Positions 1 to 10,100 are shown, counted from the stretch's first letter. The stretch: DNA of 64,000 nt from Aurantiochytrium sp. KH105 (GCA_003116975.1 BGKB01000041.1:186001-250000); one strand, 5' to 3'. The notes: generated by a model not told the origin, from the sequence alone. Program-made: numbers and translations.

Positions 1-658
1 AGTGGGAAAATCGTGAGTCTGGCAACCTCGGTACGGCAGTTTATACTTCATCATGGATCGCGCCGCCCGGCGAGGTCCATTCGCAGCAGCGTTTCTTTTA
101 CATGGGGCATAAGGGAGAACTCCGCGTCGACCAGGGTAAGTGAAAGCAGGGCGCAGGAACGCAAGTTGACTCTTCCAATTTTGAGATCGATCCAGATTTG
201 AGAAGGAGAACGAGACAAAGAGCAGAGAAAACATGGACCAAAAGAAGAAGGCACTTGATGACCGCAGTTTACTAACGCATCACCCGCTTTTCGTGGTTTT
301 ACAATATACAGCGCACCGTGGTTTTGAAGTTGCCACGGATGCCAAGGGATACGCTTCTTGCAATCCGCTCTTCATGAAATACCAGCCGAATCCGCAAGGC
401 GAGTTTGCGGGTCAGCTTGGCTATGGCTACCGCTCGATCGAAGCCTTTGTGGACCGCGCTACAGCGATGCGGAATGGAGACATTACGCTCGAGGACTGCA
501 ATCGCGAATTGCCTACGGTGGAGACGACAATGCTTACGACTGCTATTCTTGAAGCAGGTCGCCGCTCTCTCGATAGTGCGGGTATGCCCATTCAGATTGA
601 GTATAGTGACGCGAGCAACTGGGGCGAACCTACCGGCCTCAAGTCGCGTTCCGCTTAA
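1..658 (+). CDS. Gfo/Idh/MocA-family oxidoreductase, C-terminal part, two exons
   Basis: The gene enters from outside the window. Exon 1 runs to 135 with codons in phase with position 3 and reads through a segment containing [16 protein letters not shown] and [11 protein letters not shown]. Exon 2 (312-658) continues in phase as [19 protein letters not shown] and ends after a [12 protein letters not shown] segment at a TAA. These conserved blocks are those I associate with the C-terminal substrate-binding half of eukaryotic NAD(P)-dependent Gfo/Idh/MocA oxidoreductases, including the fungal GAR2-type D-galacturonate reductases. The N-terminal Rossmann domain lies upstream of the window, so substrate cannot be assigned. 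Joining the exons restores the expected DQAHRG junction, which supports the splice model. The ATG at 233 lies inside the intron and is not a start. Confidence 0.75.
136..311 (+). other. Spliceosomal intron in the Gfo/Idh/MocA gene
   Basis: 176-nt phase-1 intron. The 5' site is GTAAGT at 136-141, the branch site is a perfect TACTAAC at 270-276, a T-rich stretch follows, and the 3' site is ACAG ending at 311. Removing it joins G135 to CG312-313 and creates an Ala codon in a conserved motif. It is the only intron I can demonstrate in the window. Confidence 0.85.
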
Positions 659-684
659 TTTTTTTTACATTCATAAGAATTTCC

Positions 685-701
685 TTTTTTTTTTTTTTTT
701 T
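685..701. repeat. Poly(T) run, 17 nt
   Basis: Uninterrupted T run between the convergent oxidoreductase and RING genes. It is probably 3' UTR or spacer sequence. Confidence 0.8.
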
Positions 702-805
702 AAATAAGGTTTAGCCATCACTTGCCCGACCACCACCAAATAACGATTGAGCAACCATTTTATTCTTCAGGAAAAAGTAGCTAGAGATGCAAGATTTGAC
801 CTGGG

Positions 806-1777
806 TCAAGACGTCTCCGGAGGCTCGACCTGCGACTTGCAGAGTGGGCAAGTGTCATGTCCCTTGAGCCACTGCTTGATGCATCCTTCATGATACGCGT
901 GAGAGCATGGCAGCACTGTTGCGTTTTCGCCTTGTGCCAGGTTCTCTAAACAAATGCAGCAACCAGTCTCGAGATCTCTTGCAAGCATGTATGAAGAGAG
1001 CAGGGCAAGCTTGGTTGCATCGAGACCCCGCGACACGCTGCGCGAAACAGCGTTATCCGGAGCCATAGCTTCGCGAAGAAACTGCTGCAATCGCTCGCTA
1101 TTTGGGTTTTCGAACCCTCGCGCGAGGTTTGCGTTCCATGCCGAGAGACTCATGAACCGCGGTCGCGAGGCACGCGTGCTCTCTGTATGTCTTGCAAGCA
1201 TTGGCGCGTGCTGCTCAATGAGCGAATCGAGATACTCGTCGGAAAGATCTGCGCGTGTAATTCGCGTTGCAGACGCATTCCCGCGTAATAAATTACCTGC
1301 CGTCACTTGCGCGCGTCGTTGCGCCCTTCGTTGACGTCGTGTTGTATTCTGCTGGGCAGTTGCCGCTGCAGCTGCTGTTGTCGCGTGGGCTTGCGCTTGC
1401 TCTTGTCTGAGTCCGATGCGATCAGAACCAGAGGCGGTTCGTAATGTACGGGTGGATTGCGCACTGCGTGGTCGAGGACGTAGCGTGCGCCCGGTGCCAT
1501 TTCGATTTGCATGGCCGAAATTAGTTTCTTGCAACGGCCGCTGCGGTGGGGTTGGATCCTGAATGTTCGGTGGACCAACTTGGAGTGTTTCTGGAGCGCA
1601 GTTCGCCTTGTCTTCAAGTTTCTGCGCAAGATCTAGCATGCTCTGTGCAAGGTTGAGGAGTGACTCGATGCTCAAGTTGGTTGTCATGTGCTCTTGATAG
1701 CTGCTCTGCGGTCGTTGACGTGCATTCAAGGTCGCGCCTATTGCCCCCGATGACAATTGAGCGGGATGAGCGAGCAT
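806..1777 (-). CDS. RING-H2 finger protein, probable E3 ubiquitin ligase
   Basis: About 323 residues. The C-terminal 50 residues form a canonical RING-H2 finger: CCIC, a 14-residue loop, CSHAYHEGC, then CPLC. All eight zinc ligands (C3H2C3) and the usual Trp (QWL) between ligands 6 and 7 are present. RING-H2 proteins normally recruit an E2 and act as ubiquitin ligases. The rest is low complexity: a Gln/Ala/Thr stretch followed by a basic RRQRRAQRRAQ segment, with no transmembrane helix or other known domain, so substrate and location are unknown. The frame is open to a GTG at 1789, but the first ATG is at 1777. Its 3' end converges on the oxidoreductase gene about 150 bp away. Confidence 0.85.
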   Translation of the reverse strand: MLAHPAQLSSGAIGATLNARQRPQSSYQEHMTTNLSIESLLNLAQSMLDLAQKLEDKANCAPETLQVGPPNIQDPTPPQRPLQETNFGHANRNGTGRTLRPRPRSAQSTRTLRTASGSDRIGLRQEQAQAHATTAAAAATAQQNTTRRQRRAQRRAQVTAGNLLRGNASATRITRADLSDEYLDSLIEQHAPMLARHTESTRASRPRFMSLSAWNANLARGFENPNSERLQQFLREAMAPDNAVSRSVSRGLDATKLALLSSYMLARDLETGCCICLENLAQGENATVLPCSHAYHEGCIKQWLKGHDTCPLCKSQVEPPETS

Positions 1778-2409
1778 CGTCTCGCTCACACTCGTTCACA
1801 CTCGCGTGGTGGCTTGACGTCGTGGTTACTCGTGATCTCATTCTATTGTGATTACAACTCGCAGCACGTGCGTGCATGCTTACCTCATACAAGTCATAGC
1901 CGTTGGTGACGAAACTAAAAAAATTATAATAAAAATTCTGATAAAATCAAGTGGTCTTCCGGCATCCCGGCAGTTTGCATCGTTCTGCTGCAGCTGTCCA
2001 GCGAGGACATCTTCAGCACGACTTTTATAGACCATGTTGCGAAGCGGTTGAGATTCCATTGTTTGCTTTACAACGTCCAATACCTTTTTAGTTCAGGGGA
2101 GGAAGAACAAAGTTGCTCCGAGCAGAACTGGGCTCTGTGAGTGCTTCTTCTTTCTTTTCTTTTTTTCAAGCTGACTGTGGGCTTCTTCATTTCTTACACA
2201 GGCATAACATTGAATCTCTTGCTTCCACTTGAGTGGCATAGGCGTGCCTTTCCCGCAAAGCGCGTGAGTTTAAGAAAAAGTTCTCCAAATCTCTGAAGAT
2301 CAGGATAACATACCACCACCACTTTGCGAATCAATTCAAGGAATTGACTGATCGATCGATTGATCGATTGATCGATTGGCCTGAATGGATAAATTGAGGA
2401 TTCATTGAC

Positions 2410-2454
<45 letters not shown>

Positions 2455-2503
2455 GAAATAAACATGACCTCGATAATGGCTCAGAACGCGTAGCAACGCA
2501 CGC
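1778..2503. other. Spacer between RING and PX genes
   Basis: No coding sequence is supported. The stretch is AT-richer than its surroundings and carries the TGAT-type microsatellite at 2346-2452. It should hold the RING gene's promoter and the PX gene's 3' UTR, but no specific element is recognisable. Confidence 0.6.
2346..2452. repeat. (ATCG ATTG)n and (TGAT)n microsatellite
   Basis: Two tetranucleotide-type tracts, 2346-2377 and 2406-2452, separated by about 28 nt. The minus-strand translation gives a spurious Ser-Ile-Asn-Gln repeat. Confidence 0.9.
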
Positions 2504-3844
2504 TCAAAGAGCTTGTTGAGGGGTAATCTTGAACTCCTTAGTGACATTCACGTGATCAAGGGGAGTTGAGGTGATCAATGCGCCCAGCTCATCAGAGAGT
2601 TTGGTCACGTCAGATCGCAATTGACCATTTACGTGCAAGAGATGGCCAACCAAAAGATCAGTGACCTCCTGAAGCCCCTTGGCGAGGCGCTCGAGCCCGG
2701 TGAGTGGAGGGCCTTCGCCTGGAAAGCGGAATTCCCCGCCAAATTCAATGGCAAGAATGTCGCGGGGCGTGAAAATGTCCGAGGTTCCGAACGCGGAAGC
2801 GCCGTCAGACGCACGAGAGGAGCTTGCAGCAGCAGTCGTCCCAAAGTTTTCGCCTTCACCACTTTCCATACGTCGTCGGCGGCCAGACTTCTTCTTACAC
2901 TTGAGCTCGTAGTCACGCATGGCCTTGTTGCAAGCCTTGAGTAGATTTTCAATGTAGGTTTCGATGGCTTGCGCCCGAAAATCGGCCATTTCTGGTTTGT
3001 TGCGGCCCGACCAGTTTTTGCCAGGAAACTTGCTAAATAAGTGGCCAAACCATTCCTCCAAGCCATACCGCTCGACAATCACCTGCAGGCTATCAACGAG
3101 CAAACGGCGAATCTCCGAGTATCGCCATACGCGCCCAAGCTTCCATGGCAAAACGTGGCCACCTGCAAGGACTTCGCCCTGGACCCGATACGTGCGATAC
3201 TTGGTCACAAGGTTGCCCTGCAAGGGGCCAGGAGATACGGAAATGCGACCCAGCCAATTGGCGTTTTTGTACAAGACTGGAGCCGTAACCATCGAGTCGC
3301 CCGTGAGGGCACGAGCGAGCCCGCGCACGAGCGCATTCAGAATTCCGCTGCATGTCGAGCCGTCACCTTCGCTTCCGGCAGAGCTCTGTTGTGCGCTTAT
3401 TGGGCGGGAGACAGCGGCCCCCGACGAACGAGAGCCAGACACACCTCTAGCGCCGGTCGCGCCAGCGCCTGACCCTGCAGCAGGCCGAGCGCTTGCCCCG
3501 CTCGAGTTGTGCTCGTTGTCGCCTTCTTCGCGAGACTCCTCGCTTCCGCGTCGAGCTTCGAGGGTCGCGAGCGTGACCGAGTCCGGCTCAAAGGTGCGGA
3601 GGACGCTCGTTGGGATCTTGCTGCGGATGAGGTCAACGCTCAGCGCGTGGCGGCCAATGTGCGCCTCGGCGTCGCCGTCGAAGAAATCGTCAAAGTTCGC
3701 GAGCGTGCTGCGCGCCGTCGCGAGGCCGTCCTCCGCGGCGTCGTACTCGTCGAAGTCAATCACCGCGCCGCCGTGCTGCCGCTCCTTGGGCGCGTCGCGC
3801 GCGGCGTCTGCCCTGGCGCCGTGCGCCTGCCTCGCCTCCGCCAT
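2504..3844 (-). CDS. PX (phox homology) domain protein
   Basis: 446 residues from an ATG at 3844. The N-terminal third is Ala/Glu/Asp rich (IDFDEYDAAED, FDDFFDGD), followed by a Ser/Gly/Ala-rich linker. Roughly residues 195-310 form a PX domain: KYRTYRVQGEV, then WRYSEIRRLL (the usual R-R/Y-S-x-F region), then FSKFPGKNW (the FPxK loop), and a final helix IETYIENLLKACN. PX domains bind phosphoinositides, most often PI3P, and place proteins on endosomes. The C-terminal 130 residues contain a basic KCKKKSGRRRRM patch and a helical tail without a recognised BAR or kinase domain. A sorting-nexin-like membrane-trafficking role is plausible but not shown. Confidence 0.8.
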   Translation of the reverse strand: MAEARQAHGARADAARDAPKERQHGGAVIDFDEYDAAEDGLATARSTLANFDDFFDGDAEAHIGRHALSVDLIRSKIPTSVLRTFEPDSVTLATLEARRGSEESREEGDNEHNSSGASARPAAGSGAGATGARGVSGSRSSGAAVSRPISAQQSSAGSEGDGSTCSGILNALVRGLARALTGDSMVTAPVLYKNANWLGRISVSPGPLQGNLVTKYRTYRVQGEVLAGGHVLPWKLGRVWRYSEIRRLLVDSLQVIVERYGLEEWFGHLFSKFPGKNWSGRNKPEMADFRAQAIETYIENLLKACNKAMRDYELKCKKKSGRRRRMESGEGENFGTTAAASSSRASDGASAFGTSDIFTPRDILAIEFGGEFRFPGEGPPLTGLERLAKGLQEVTDLLVGHLLHVNGQLRSDVTKLSDELGALITSTPLDHVNVTKEFKITPQQAL

Positions 3845-4637
3845 GCTGCTGCGCTCCGCCCGCGCGCGCCTCGCGGCGGCGTCCTGGCGCGGCGTTCGGC
3901 CGGGGCCGCTTTCTGATCTATCTCAAATCGATCGCGCCGCTCTCCGGGCCCGCGCCCGAACGAAGCACCGCGCCGGCGCCGGGGGCGGGGCGCGGGGCAG
4001 CGGGCGCCGCGAGGGCGGGGTCTGCGCCCGCGGCCGTCTCGCGCCGCCGGCCGCTGCGTCCGGGTCGCGCGAGGCCGGGCGGAGAACGATGTCCCAGCCG
4101 CGCTCGCGCAGGCTGTTTCTGGTTTGCTCGCTCTCGTTCGCTTGCTCTTCTTTTTTCTTTTTGTTTACTTATTTCGACTTATTTACTACTCTACTACCAG
4201 GCCCGACCAGGCCTCCTTGTTACGCGCCGGCGAGCTCGAGTTCCGGAGGAGCGGCGACAAGAAACAACCCGCACGCAAACGAACGAGTGGCCGTGTGCAC
4301 CAGATTCAATGGGGTTGGTGGGGATTGAACGTGCCCAGACGGGGATCGACCGACTGCGAGCGACCGTCTGACGGAGACATTTGACAGGGGGAAGGAACCG
4401 TTCTCCTGTGACGGCTCCTTGTGAAGCTCCCCTTGCACGGGACGTAAGCCTGGGGCCTTGGCTTGCACACTCTTGTCAAGAGACATTTGTCGTGTTCGAA
4501 GAGCAGGTTCGCAGAACGGGGACAGGAACTCGAAAGACAAACGATTCCCAGCCTGAGAAACAACGAGTAAAATACAACATGCAGAAGTAAGCTCGCTCAC
4601 ATCAAGTCATGTTATTTTCTTGCTACAAAAGGATAAT
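3845..4637. other. Spacer upstream of PX gene and downstream of AK7
   Basis: Very GC-rich immediately upstream of the PX start (3900-4090), then mixed composition. The open frames here are compositional. A possible tRNA arm near 4318 was tested and does not pair. No gene seen. Confidence 0.55.
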
Positions 4638-7238
4638 CTAAGGAAACTGGGACTCGGTCTCACCGCTGTGCTTGAAAAGGTACTCGGCGAGAAAGTCGAC
4701 CGGGTCGTCCGGCTGAGTGCGGCACGTCTCGATGAGGCCCTTGGACAGCGTCGGCATTACAAATTCCATAAGGTAGTTGTGCAGCGGCTCCGCGCGCGCC
4801 CGAAGAAGGGCCGCTTCATGGTCCAGGGCATGCTTGCGATCCGCATCAGTGGCCTTGTGACGATCCTCCTCCTCACGACGACGCTCCTTCTCGGCATCCA
4901 TGCGCTCCCGACGGTCTTCCTCTTCCCGAGCGAGTCGGTCTGCTTTGGCTTGTGCTTCCGCCTGTGCACGCTCTTCCGCAGTGGGACGGTAGTTGTGCGG
5001 CCTGCCGCCGCGCTCCACGTACATTTCCACAGCCTCCATGTTGACCTGCGGAATGCCAGCAGCAGGAGTCATCGCTTCATCCTCGGACTGTTTCTTCTCC
5101 TCGGACTCGTTAGTCTGGACCTTGCTCTCTTCATCGGAGCACTTCTCCTCAGACATGGCAAAGTCGTGCGCCGTAGGAAGGTCGACGCGAAGCAGAAGAG
5201 TCTCAAGTCGGCAATTGCCTTCCAGAAAGCTCAGAGGCGTCTTGGTGAGGTCTTCTGCGCAATGCTCTCGGAAACGAGCCAGGCTCGTCTCAAAGCCGTC
5301 CTCATCAGCATCGACAGAAGCTTTGGCAATCGCGCGCAGCGCCTCGTCATCGGCATCGAGCGCAAGTACCCCCGTTGGCACAATGCGAGGATCAATTACA
5401 ATATCCTCGAGCGATGCGGAGACTCCCGCCTCGGCAGCTTCGTCTCCCTCTCCGTCTCCTGCAGCACCTGCACGAGGGTCATCTTGAGCGTCTTCAAAAT
5501 CCTCGTCCACAACTTCGCCGTCCTCAGCTGCGGGCTCTTCGCCGTCCTCGGGCACCGGCATTGCGGTGGCAGACATCTCGAAAATCGAGCGCAGCATAAA
5601 GTACGTCTGATCAAAGTCGTCGAGCACGTAGCCCTGGTTCTGGCATGCCGAAGACAGGAGCTTAGCTCGAATGGCACGCGCCACAAGCTTGTTGGACACC
5701 TTGCCCTTGCTTGCGAGGCACTTTTCGAACTTTTCGGCGAGGAGTTCCAGTGCCGTCTTGCGGAAGAGAATCTGGCGCTCCGGGTCGTCCTCGGGGCTCA
5801 CCTCGTCGTCCTCCTCGTCGCCTTCGGCAGCCTTGGTCTCGCCGTCGTCGTCGCCTTCGCCTTCCTTGCCCTCTGCACTCTTGGCCTCTGCGGCCAAGGC
5901 TGCTTTGCGGCGTGCCTTTTCGTCGTCATACGCCTGGACCTTGGCGGCGCGAACGTCGCGAAATTCCTTAAGTTTGGAGGACATTTCTTGCACTGCAACC
6001 TCCGCGCTGACGAGTGGCAAGCAATACTTTTGCGCAAGCTTGCTGGCGACCATGGATTTCCCGCTCGCGGGCGGGCCGGAAAGTACCACGCGAAGAGGGC
6101 GCAAATCGCGCGCCGCGCGGAACTCGCGCGCCATACGCAGCATACTTTCGACCTGACCCTCGCGGCAGTGCCATTCAGGCACGAGCTCTTGTACAGTGCT
6201 TTCTGCCGTGTCGAAGCGAAGCGAGCACTGAAGCATTCCCCATGCCGGATTGCCAATGAGGATCTCGTCCGTGTCTTCTGGACCTGCAAAGGATGGCGTT
6301 GTGGGGTACGCCTTCCAACGAGACTCGCGTTCTGCTCTCGCTTCGTCATCCTCGTCCTCTGGTGGCACGCTATCCTCGAGAAGAGCCAATTCCGGGTGCG
6401 GTTGGACAACAGAGAAGATTGCCGACACGATGTCAGCGACGGAATCATGCGAGCCATCGGCCACGACAACGTATTGCTGTGCGGGTGGGGTCGCCAAGGC
6501 GGAACATGCGGCACGAGCAAGATCCTGCACATGCACGGTTGGCACAACGTTCGAGCACGCCGAGTTGATATCAGGGAGCACAAGAGGCCGCCCGAGCCAA
6601 GCATCCCGGAAGAACTCGTGAAAGGGTCCCTGTTCCGCACCATAGAGAAGGCCAGAGGCGAGTACTGTTGTGGAGAGTGTCTCGTGCGAGAGTGCGAGGA
6701 CCTGAGACTCGAGCGTTTTATGCAAAAGGTAGTTTGGCGAGGGCCGGCGCTGCGTGAAACTCGACTCGGCAAACACTGTCGGGGCCGCGGCGCCTTCCCC
6801 GCCTTCTTCGTCTTCAGTCTTGGTTTCCTCAGCACTCAGGGCGACCGATGCTGGGGTGTTGTCCCACGTAAGAAGCGTTGACACAAGGACGACGGACTTG
6901 CTACCTTCGAAAGGATTTTTGAGTGCCTTCACCACGGCAGAGGCCTCGAGCACAGACTCGTGCGTATCGAGCACAATAGAGTCGGCGCTACGTGCGAGAG
7001 CGCACACCGCGTCCAGATCCTTGCGGCTCACGGCTTCCACGACCCCATTAGGAACGAGGTTGTTCTCATTGGCGAGGTCGTAGCTGACGGAGCCGATGAT
7101 CTCGAGGGTTTCTGCGTCTGCGTCGGCTTCTCCGCCTGCTTCTTGCAGCTCAGCACGCTTGGCAGCAAAGTCGGCCTCGAGAATACGCTGGACGGCCCTG
7201 CCTACGAAGCCATCAACGCCCTCGATGAAGACGCGCAT
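4638..7238 (-). CDS. AK7: Adenylate kinase 7-like protein (flagellar)
   Basis: 866 residues from the ATG at 7238; the frame upstream has only a GTG. It combines three parts typical of AK7. First is an N-terminal Rossmann region starting MRVFIEGVDGFVG, with an SDR-like Y-x3-K (NYLLHK, Tyr about 170) and LVSTLLTW. Second is an adenylate kinase core with P-loop GPPASGKS at about 388-395. Third is a C-terminal Dpy-30 motif at about 819-857 (NYLMEFVMPTLSKGL, DPVDFLAEYLF). Adenylate kinase interconverts ATP+AMP and 2 ADP; AK7 proteins work in the axoneme, and Dpy-30 helices dock on anchoring partners. Acidic Glu/Asp inserts and a long charged coiled-coil (about 745-815) lie between. It is head-to-head with the radial spoke gene at 8393. 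Confidence 0.85.
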   Translation of the reverse strand: MRVFIEGVDGFVGRAVQRILEADFAAKRAELQEAGGEADADAETLEIIGSVSYDLANENNLVPNGVVEAVSRKDLDAVCALARSADSIVLDTHESVLEASAVVKALKNPFEGSKSVVLVSTLLTWDNTPASVALSAEETKTEDEEGGEGAAAPTVFAESSFTQRRPSPNYLLHKTLESQVLALSHETLSTTVLASGLLYGAEQGPFHEFFRDAWLGRPLVLPDINSACSNVVPTVHVQDLARAACSALATPPAQQYVVVADGSHDSVADIVSAIFSVVQPHPELALLEDSVPPEDEDDEARAERESRWKAYPTTPSFAGPEDTDEILIGNPAWGMLQCSLRFDTAESTVQELVPEWHCREGQVESMLRMAREFRAARDLRPLRVVLSGPPASGKSMVASKLAQKYCLPLVSAEVAVQEMSSKLKEFRDVRAAKVQAYDDEKARRKAALAAEAKSAEGKEGEGDDDGETKAAEGDEEDDEVSPEDDPERQILFRKTALELLAEKFEKCLASKGKVSNKLVARAIRAKLLSSACQNQGYVLDDFDQTYFMLRSIFEMSATAMPVPEDGEEPAAEDGEVVDEDFEDAQDDPRAGAAGDGEGDEAAEAGVSASLEDIVIDPRIVPTGVLALDADDEALRAIAKASVDADEDGFETSLARFREHCAEDLTKTPLSFLEGNCRLETLLLRVDLPTAHDFAMSEEKCSDEESKVQTNESEEKKQSEDEAMTPAAGIPQVNMEAVEMYVERGGRPHNYRPTAEERAQAEAQAKADRLAREEEDRRERMDAEKERRREEEDRHKATDADRKHALDHEAALLRARAEPLHNYLMEFVMPTLSKGLIETCRTQPDDPVDFLAEYLFKHSGETESQFP

Positions 7239-8392
7239 TTTTTCTTTGGATGAAAAAGCGAGCACGCGTTCGTGCACTCAGAATAATCTCCACAAACTTT
7301 CGCTGCCACCGCGTTTCGATCTGCCAACGAGCAAAGGGAGCAAGCAAGCAAGCAGTCTGCGACAATACGCGAGGAATCGCGCACGAAAGCGCGTGCGTGC
7401 CAGCAAGTGGACGCGCTCTGGCGCGTCTGGCGCAATGCGGTCTGCCAGCACCTTGACTCCTTTATTTCTGGCTCTTCCGAGTAGTTTCCACCCACGCCGC
7501 ACTTGTACCACGCTCTCTGCGGCCTTTGCTTTCGTTCCGGAATCAGCTCTTCTCTTCTTAAACCTAGTCAATTATACAAGGAAAGTCCACGTTGTCCATT
7601 GCTTGCCAAGGAGGAAAAAAGGAAAAACAATCGCTACTTGTGCCCCTTTCAATACATCCGCGCGCCGCGCCGCGCCGCGCTCGCTGCCCGCGCGCTCCCG
7701 CGTACCGTTCCAGTGCACACCCCCTTGGGGGGAAAAAGAGTCCCCGGGGAGCGCAACCCATTTTGATCTATCCGTTGGGAGTGTCCGGCGCCGCCGCGGC
7801 CGGCCTGCTCGTCCACCGTGCGGGGCCTTAAAGAGTGTGCATTAGTAATAAAGCGGTCCATCTGGCGGACCGTTAGACCCCTTCGCGTTGCCCGTATTTC
7901 AATCTCTTGGGAGCGCAGTTGCAAGGACGATACAGAGACGGCCGTGCAGAAGAAGCATTCTGACGTAGGCCTCCCTAGAGAGTTGCATTTTCCGACTTTT
8001 TTGGCAGAGGGAAAAGTAGTAGAGTAGAGCCAGCGTTTCTTTCCAAAGTCCTAGGGGTAAATCAAGGCGAAACTAGGCAAAGGGAGCACGTCACTCTTGA
8101 TTTTACGTAGTAGCCTTTGCTTCCTACAACCAAAAAGCAGCATTCTTGTTGCTGCTTCATTTCTTGCAAGGTCTGTCTAGCAGCTCTTCTGCCACTGCTG
8201 CCCAATAGCGCAGCAGAAACAGACAGACGAGCAAGCGAGCTAGCACGCGCGCCTCGCGTCCGCTGGGTAGAAGAAGAAGAAGAAGAGGAAGAGGACGGCG
8301 ACGACGTTGTCGCGCAGGTGACGGTCCGCGTGAGAGCGAGAACGCAAGGGTGGCCACGCACACGCAAAGGCAAGAGGTGAAGGAAAAGAAAC
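7239..8392. promoter_or_regulatory. Shared 5' region of two axonemal genes
   Basis: A 1154-bp gap between the divergent AK7-like and RSPH4/6 starts, so it must contain both promoters. It holds short AGCAAGCAAGC tracts (around 7330), a 6-bp inverted repeat CGGTCC...GGACCG at 7854-7872 and a GAAGAAGA run just upstream of the radial spoke gene. I could not find a convincing RFX X-box by eye. No additional gene is supported. Confidence 0.55.
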
Positions 8393-9724
8393 ATGACGGA
8401 CTTTGAAGACGCCAAGGCGTTCCTGCTCAAGGACCAGGATGGCTCGAACCTTTTTGACCACGTTGCCGACGTTCTTCTCAAAGTGATTTCCGAGCGTCCG
8501 GAAAACGCGCTCCAGGTCTTCGAGCAACTCTCTGCAAGCGTCAAGGCCGGCAAGCTTTCGGGCGGAGTTGCTAATGAAGCGACGCAGGCGCAGCGCGAGC
8601 TCATCATGGCGCACAGCAAGCAGCTGTCGAAGCTGTACCGTGACCCAGAGGCGCCAGAAGCCGTCGAGGATGATGAGGGTGACGAAGCCAAGGAGGCCCC
8701 CGAACCAGAGGAGCCCCTTCCTGCGCCCCGTGCCGACGTTCTCATCGACATGGACAAGGAATTCGCTGCGTGGCGTGCCGCTGGTGTGCACATGGCTCCG
8801 CAGGACTCCTTCAAGTTGCAAATGTCGCTCGCAAGACTCGCAGGCGCTGACGACTCGATCCAGACTCTTCGGCTCTGGGGCAAACTCCTCGGTCGCGAAG
8901 GAGACTACTTTGTTGCCGAGGGCACAGGTGGTGCTGCCGAGGAAGGTGACGAAGACGAGGAGGGCGTCGAGCCCGCCGAACCGGAGGCCAACAAGCACAC
9001 GTATTGGGTGTGCTCGTACCCTGGCGGCCCCTGGACCCGTCTTGGCAGCTTGCGACCGGAGGCGGTGCTTTGCGCGCGCCAGATCAAGCGTTTTCTCACT
9101 GGTAACCTTGACGCCAGCGTGCTCGGGTATCCGGCCTTTCCTGGTACCGAGCGAGCCTACGTGCGCGCGATTATTGCACTCATCAACGAGGAGTGCGCTA
9201 TCGCGCCCAAGGGCTACTTTGCTGTGAGTGAGGACGGTGACGCCGTAGATGTTGCTGAAGAATTTACCATGCCAGCGGTCGCAGATCTTTTGGACGCCAG
9301 TGCTTGGGAGGCGTATGGACCCGCTTTCAGTAGTCTCGGTCGCGTTCGTCCGGTCGAGACCGAGGACGCTGAAGGTAACACGGTGTCGCAGCCCGAGGGA
9401 TGGGAACTCCAATGGGTTCGTGATGCTCTAGCGGAAAAGTGGACAGCACGTGCCTACCCTCGCACGCTGCCTGACCTCAAGCACGCACATGCTGTTCTGC
9501 GCTCCGAGGCTTGGCCCGGCGCATTCGCTATCGCCTCGGCAGCCTCTGGTGCCTGGTCCAATGTCTACGTTGGCTATGGATTCGCAAGGGCCGACACGCT
9601 TTACACACCGCCTATGCCTCCGGCGCTGCAGAAGGAGTATGGTGGCGCCCAATTCAAGGAGCAGGACGATGTGATCGAGGACCCTACATTGGGTCAAGAC
9701 AACAACGAGGAGGAAGACGCTTAG
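8393..9724 (+). CDS. RSPH4A/RSPH6A-like: Radial spoke head protein 4/6
   Basis: 443 residues, close to Chlamydomonas RSP4 and RSP6 (about 460). Family hallmarks in order are a helical N-terminus (LFDHVADVLLKVISERPENA), LWGKLLGREGDYFVAEG, NKHTYWVCSYPGGPWTRLG (residues about 203-221), ARQIKRFLTGNLDASV, FPGTERAYVRAIIALINEE and NVYVGYGFA near the end. Two acidic loops and an acidic C-terminus interrupt it. RSP4/6 proteins form the head of the radial spoke, which contacts the central pair and regulates dynein-driven beating. Its presence implies a motile 9+2 flagellum in the life cycle. It is divergent from AK7 and convergent with the USP gene. Confidence 0.92.
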   Translation: MTDFEDAKAFLLKDQDGSNLFDHVADVLLKVISERPENALQVFEQLSASVKAGKLSGGVANEATQAQRELIMAHSKQLSKLYRDPEAPEAVEDDEGDEAKEAPEPEEPLPAPRADVLIDMDKEFAAWRAAGVHMAPQDSFKLQMSLARLAGADDSIQTLRLWGKLLGREGDYFVAEGTGGAAEEGDEDEEGVEPAEPEANKHTYWVCSYPGGPWTRLGSLRPEAVLCARQIKRFLTGNLDASVLGYPAFPGTERAYVRAIIALINEECAIAPKGYFAVSEDGDAVDVAEEFTMPAVADLLDASAWEAYGPAFSSLGRVRPVETEDAEGNTVSQPEGWELQWVRDALAEKWTARAYPRTLPDLKHAHAVLRSEAWPGAFAIASAASGAWSNVYVGYGFARADTLYTPPMPPALQKEYGGAQFKEQDDVIEDPTLGQDNNEEEDA

Positions 9725-10100
9725 AGATTTTGATAATTTTCGCTTTCAATCGTCATCATCTCGATGCAATAAAAGGAAAGGATCTCACGAAGTTTGCTAA
9801 GCTTTTTTGTGTGCGTGCACAACGAGGAGAGGGAGAGGAAATTCCTCTCGTCCCGTCCATCTTTTTTTTTTTTTCCCGTCACGAACGAATCGAGCGCGGC
9901 ATAAAACAGTTCTCTTCTCTCTCGCAATATTTCCTTTTCGTCGGATACATTTTAGCAGCAATCAGAACCAAGAATGTTTTTGTGTCATTCCATTTACTCC
10001 CAAGCCAAAAGTTGTTTCTACCGTACTCGTCAATCTTCATTGTGAAAAAGAGCAAGGAAGGAGCAAAAGAGCTCACGGAGTCTTTTCTTCTCTACTTCTC
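9725..10100. other. Convergent 3' spacer (RSPH / USP)
   Basis: 376 bp, AT-rich, with a CAATAAAA element about 40 nt after the RSPH stop and a T-run at about 9863-9874. This is consistent with 3' UTRs and polyadenylation. No gene seen. Confidence 0.6.

Noticed and set aside
2194-2547. Minus-strand frame with a Ser-Ile-Asn-Gln repeat.
   Set aside because: It is the translation of the TGAT microsatellite.
4310-4345. TGGGGATTGAACG string that resembles the T-arm of a tRNA on the minus strand.
   Set aside because: The flanking 5-nt stems do not pair and no acceptor or anticodon arm can be built around it.
7239-7277. Thirteen-codon extension of the AK7-like protein.
   Set aside because: Starts at GTG; the ATG at 7238 immediately precedes the Rossmann strand, as expected for the family.
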